Source: Thalassiosira profunda (taxonomy: Eukaryota > Bacillariophyta > Thalassiosirophyceae > Thalassiosirales > Thalassiosiraceae). Taken from it: 10,428 nucleotides of DNA. The stretch covers positions 1 to 10,428 of the forward strand of contig JALLAP010001995.1 in the NCBI GenBank assembly GCA_036939355.1, in the 5' to 3' direction. This document shows, piece by piece, positions 7,788 to 10,428 of the stretch. The notes beneath the pieces were generated by a model. That model was not told the DNA's origin. It did not search any database and saw only the letters and a program-made list of their open reading frames with translations. The first letter of the stretch is position 1. The number at the start of each line of letters is the position of its first letter. Made by a program: the position numbers and the translations under genes.

Positions 7788-10428
7788 ATGGCCTCCTCCA
7801 AGGAAGCGTGGGAGGACGCCCAGACGGAGCCCCTCCTCCCGGGCCGCCGCTCCTCCCTCGACGACGACCCGCCGGCCGACCGCGGCAATGACGCGAGCAT
7901 GGAGGCCGCGAGTGGGGGTGCAGGAGACAACCTCGCGCGATTGCTCGCCCTCCTCACCACCAACAATACCCACGGCGCGGCGGTGGGGGAGGCCGACGCG
8001 GCCGCCATTTTTTCGTACCTGGTCCGCCTCCAGGATATTTCTGGTGAGGAGGGGGGGCTGCGCTGGTCCGCGGACCGCGCGAGGCTGGTCCGGGCGGCGG
8101 TCAAGTCGGCCGTGAGGAGCCTCGACTCCGCCACCAATAATGGCAACGACACTGCCGCCACCAATAACAATGGCGGTAATGGTGGCAACGGCGGCGAGGG
8201 CGTGGCAATCATGGAGGCCGCCACGGCCCGCCGCCTCCTGAGCGACGGCGTCCTGCCCCTCGCTTCCGCGGGGCGCGCCTCCGGGGGAGCCTCCGAAAAC
8301 ATCAACGACGGCACGTCAACGGGCACGTCCCCGTCGGTGTGGGTGGCCAAGCTGGTCCGCGCCATCGTCGTGGAGGATTTGTTGCCCCTCGCCCTCGCGC
8401 CCGCGGACGGGTTGCCTGCCGCGCGCGACGACGATGGCAGTGGAGCGGACTTAGCCGCGGGGGGCTCTGGCGCCAACCCCGCATTGGACATTTTATTGGA
8501 CTCCTTCCTCGACCGGATGGACCGCGACGAGGCCTCCCACATTTTGCCCCCCGACTCCCACAATGCCTACGCGGTCGACGACATTCTGGACAGGCTGTGC
8601 GGGATGGATTCGTCGGCGACGCTCCGCCCGTCGGCCGCGGCGGCCGTGCTCCACCTCCTAAGGGGGATGGAGGCGCGTAGCGGAGGCCGGCTGTGTCGCC
8701 GCCGGGTGTGGATCGCCAAACGCAGCGGCGGCGGCAACGACCGACAGAGGAGGGGGGAGTGCGCCTACGACCCCGTCGATCGGCCGGCATCCCTCCTAAG
8801 CGCCGGAGTGCAAGCGCTGCAATCGCTGGCCGACGCGGTCCGCAACGGCAAAGGGGATCCGGACGCGGTCCCCCCGCTCGTGCACCAATTGGCCCTCACG
8901 CCCCTGGGCTTTCCGTCCGCGATTGCGGCCGCTGCGGGGAACGGCAGGGGGGAGAAGCGGGAGACGGCCCAGCGCCGCGGGATGCGCCTGCGGCGCACGT
9001 GCCTCGAGGGCATCGCGGCCGTGCTGGAATCCGAGGACCCCCCTCGCTGCAGTGGCATTGCGTTGAACGGCGCGGCCGACAGTCCCAATCAAAAGCAACA
9101 AGCGGACGCGACGGCCTGGCGGTGGGCGCGGCACACCTGCCTCTCCCACCTCGGCCGGGCGATCAACACCGATCCCGCATTGGGCAAGGCGGTCCTCTCC
9201 CTATTGGCGGGGGAGCGCGCCCCGGACGGGGCGGCGCCGTGGCGGTACGCGCGCCTCACGCCCTTTCGACTGGCGATGGGGTTGTCGATGGCGGCGGCGG
9301 TGCCGCGGATGCGGGGGGCGGCATTGGACGCCGTAGTGGAGCTGGCGGTGGAGGAGGAGACAATTCGGGCGCGCCGCGGGCGGGGGGCGGAGGGCCAAGT
9401 GGTGGGCATGGGGAAGCCGTGGATGGATTGCTTGGTCCGGTGTGTGGAGAAGGAATCCAAACAGGAAGGGGAACGGCACCACGTGTTGCGGTGTTTGCTG
9501 GCGGTGGCCCGGTTCTCCGAGGGCGGGGGCGAGGGCGGCGGGGGGAGCGCCGCGTCGCTCTTGCAGTCGCTGGTGTCGCTGGGCTTCCTGTTGATTGATT
9601 GCGTCAAGAAGGATGATGAGTTGGCGAGTCAATTTTCCATCATCGGAGGCGAGGCCGTCCGGCCCGTGGCCATGCTGGCGCCCACCCTGGACGTGGCGAC
9701 GGCGAGTGGCCCCGCGACCGGGGCGGGCGCCTCGCCGCACCGCGCCGCGGCCTCCGTTGGGCGATGCCTGCTTTCCTACCTCTTTTATAGGTCGGCGGCC
9801 GCGGCCTCGCCCTTCCTCTCGTCGAGCATTTCGCTGGCTGCCGGCAACCATCGCGGCGCGGACGGAGGGACGGCGCTGTGCCGCTCGATCCTCCGGACGG
9901 CCACGGACAAATTCTGCTGCATGGCGCCCAACGCCGCCGAGCACGCGTGGCTGCTGACCGACCTCCTGGGCTTCGATCCGCGGTCGGTGGCGGGCCTGCT
10001 GGCGGAGGAAGGCGGTAGCGAGAACGACATGGAAGGTTTAGACGACGCCCAAAAGCGGCAGGTCGTCCCGCTGGCCCTGGCGTCCCACCACCTGCCGCAC
10101 CTGATCGACACGCTGTCTCACGTTCCCTCGGGCGGGATGTCACCCCGTGTCGCCTCGCTGGCCGTGGCGCCCGCTGTCGGACGCGCGCTCCTCCTCCAGG
10201 CGACGCAGCAGCGCCTCGGGTTGGGCACGCTGTGGAAGCGGTCCGACCTCGCCGATCACGTGGATCACGCCTTCTTGCTGTCGAAGAAGGCTCTGTTCTC
10301 GGCCGATGCGGAGAAGCGCAAATACGCCGCGAACGCGCTCGTGACGTTGCTGGGGGTGGCGGCCGTGGCTTCGGCGACGGGCAGTAGGGCGGGCGGGAGC
10401 GGCGCGTGGAGCTCCCTTCTGTACGACA
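7788..10428 (+). CDS. FANCI: FANCI, Fanconi anaemia ID2-complex subunit (3' partial)
   Basis: The frame is open for 880 codons without an intron and runs off the window. Human FANCI is about 1,330 aa, and the visible part corresponds to roughly its first 40 percent. FANCI is the paralogous partner of FANCD2 in the crosslink-repair clamp. Recognisable segments in order are: PPLVHQL (362-368) followed by CLEGIAAVLES, matching the human PPLVYQL and VLEGIIAF region; LTPFRLAMGLSMA, resembling SPFSIALLLSV; LGFLLID (598-604), like LGFILMD; and near the end LSKKALFSADAEKRK, which aligns with human LRKAMFANQLDARK and places the acceptor lysine at residue 834. The start sits in an optimal ACCATGG context. 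Residues about 115-140 are an Asn/Gly-rich low-complexity insertion. The coding sequence looks more GC-rich than the other two genes. Confidence 0.88.
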   Translation, partial: MASSKEAWEDAQTEPLLPGRRSSLDDDPPADRGNDASMEAASGGAGDNLARLLALLTTNNTHGAAVGEADAAAIFSYLVRLQDISGEEGGLRWSADRARLVRAAVKSAVRSLDSATNNGNDTAATNNNGGNGGNGGEGVAIMEAATARRLLSDGVLPLASAGRASGGASENINDGTSTGTSPSVWVAKLVRAIVVEDLLPLALAPADGLPAARDDDGSGADLAAGGSGANPALDILLDSFLDRMDRDEASHILPPDSHNAYAVDDILDRLCGMDSSATLRPSAAAAVLHLLRGMEARSGGRLCRRRVWIAKRSGGGNDRQRRGECAYDPVDRPASLLSAGVQALQSLADAVRNGKGDPDAVPPLVHQLALTPLGFPSAIAAAAGNGRGEKRETAQRRGMRLRRTCLEGIAAVLESEDPPRCSGIALNGAADSPNQKQQADATAWRWARHTCLSHLGRAINTDPALGKAVLSLLAGERAPDGAAPWRYARLTPFRLAMGLSMAAAVPRMRGAALDAVVELAVEEETIRARRGRGAEGQVVGMGKPWMDCLVRCVEKESKQEGERHHVLRCLLAVARFSEGGGEGGGGSAASLLQSLVSLGFLLIDCVKKDDELASQFSIIGGEAVRPVAMLAPTLDVATASGPATGAGASPHRAAASVGRCLLSYLFYRSAAAASPFLSSSISLAAGNHRGADGGTALCRSILRTATDKFCCMAPNAAEHAWLLTDLLGFDPRSVAGLLAEEGGSENDMEGLDDAQKRQVVPLALASHHLPHLIDTLSHVPSGGMSPRVASLAVAPAVGRALLLQATQQRLGLGTLWKRSDLADHVDHAFLLSKKALFSADAEKRKYAANALVTLLGVAAVASATGSRAGGSGAWSSLLYD
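10287..10289 (+). other. FANCI: Candidate monoubiquitination lysine of FANCI (Lys834, equivalent to human K523)
   Basis: The context K-K-A-L-F-S aligns with human R-K-A-M-F-A, in which the lysine is K523, the FANCI ubiquitin acceptor. A second conserved basic pair follows at the same distance (RK, as in human ARK). Use as an acceptor here is inferred. Confidence 0.75.

Noticed and set aside
8693..9598. 301-codon plus-strand frame rich in Gly and Arg
   Set aside because: It overlaps FANCI in another frame. Long open shadows are expected in GC-rich DNA, and it shows no recognisable domain.
1..10428. CRISPR arrays, tRNA or rRNA genes, insertion sequences and viral genes
   Set aside because: I saw no regularly spaced repeats, RNA gene cores, terminal inverted repeats or transposase motifs anywhere in the window.

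Overview
This is nuclear DNA from a eukaryote. The genes carry short GT-AG introns (73 to 87 nt, plus one of 206 nt), most donors read GTGAGT or close to it, and the translated products are eukaryotic. The short introns, the GC-rich, glycine- and alanine-rich coding style and a GH5 beta-glucanase-like gene suggest a unicellular alga, perhaps a stramenopile such as a diatom. That placement is an inference and is not proven by the window.

Layout: (1) positions 1-1540, plus strand, hold the 3' part of a three-exon GH5 glycoside hydrolase resembling exo-beta-1,3-glucanases. (2) Positions 1541-1867 are a convergent intergenic spacer with a C14/(TC)n tract. (3) Positions 1868-7522, minus strand, hold a complete five-exon FANCD2 gene encoding about 1,683 aa once two assembly errors are discounted. 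(4) Positions 7523-7787 are a 265-bp spacer between two divergent start codons. (5) Positions 7788-10428, plus strand, hold the first 880 codons of FANCI, uninterrupted and running off the window.

The main result is that FANCD2 and FANCI, the two paralogous subunits of the Fanconi anaemia ID2 clamp that is monoubiquitinated during interstrand crosslink repair, lie head to head and very probably share a bidirectional promoter. In humans they are on different chromosomes. Both ubiquitin-acceptor lysines are recognisable (human FANCD2 K561 and FANCI K523).

The two single N characters, at 5776 and 6565, are each flanked by exact 72-bp direct copies. Removing 73 bases at each site restores one continuous FANCD2 frame, so these are unmerged contig overlaps and not biological repeats. 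An automatic annotation of this locus would probably break FANCD2 into pieces.
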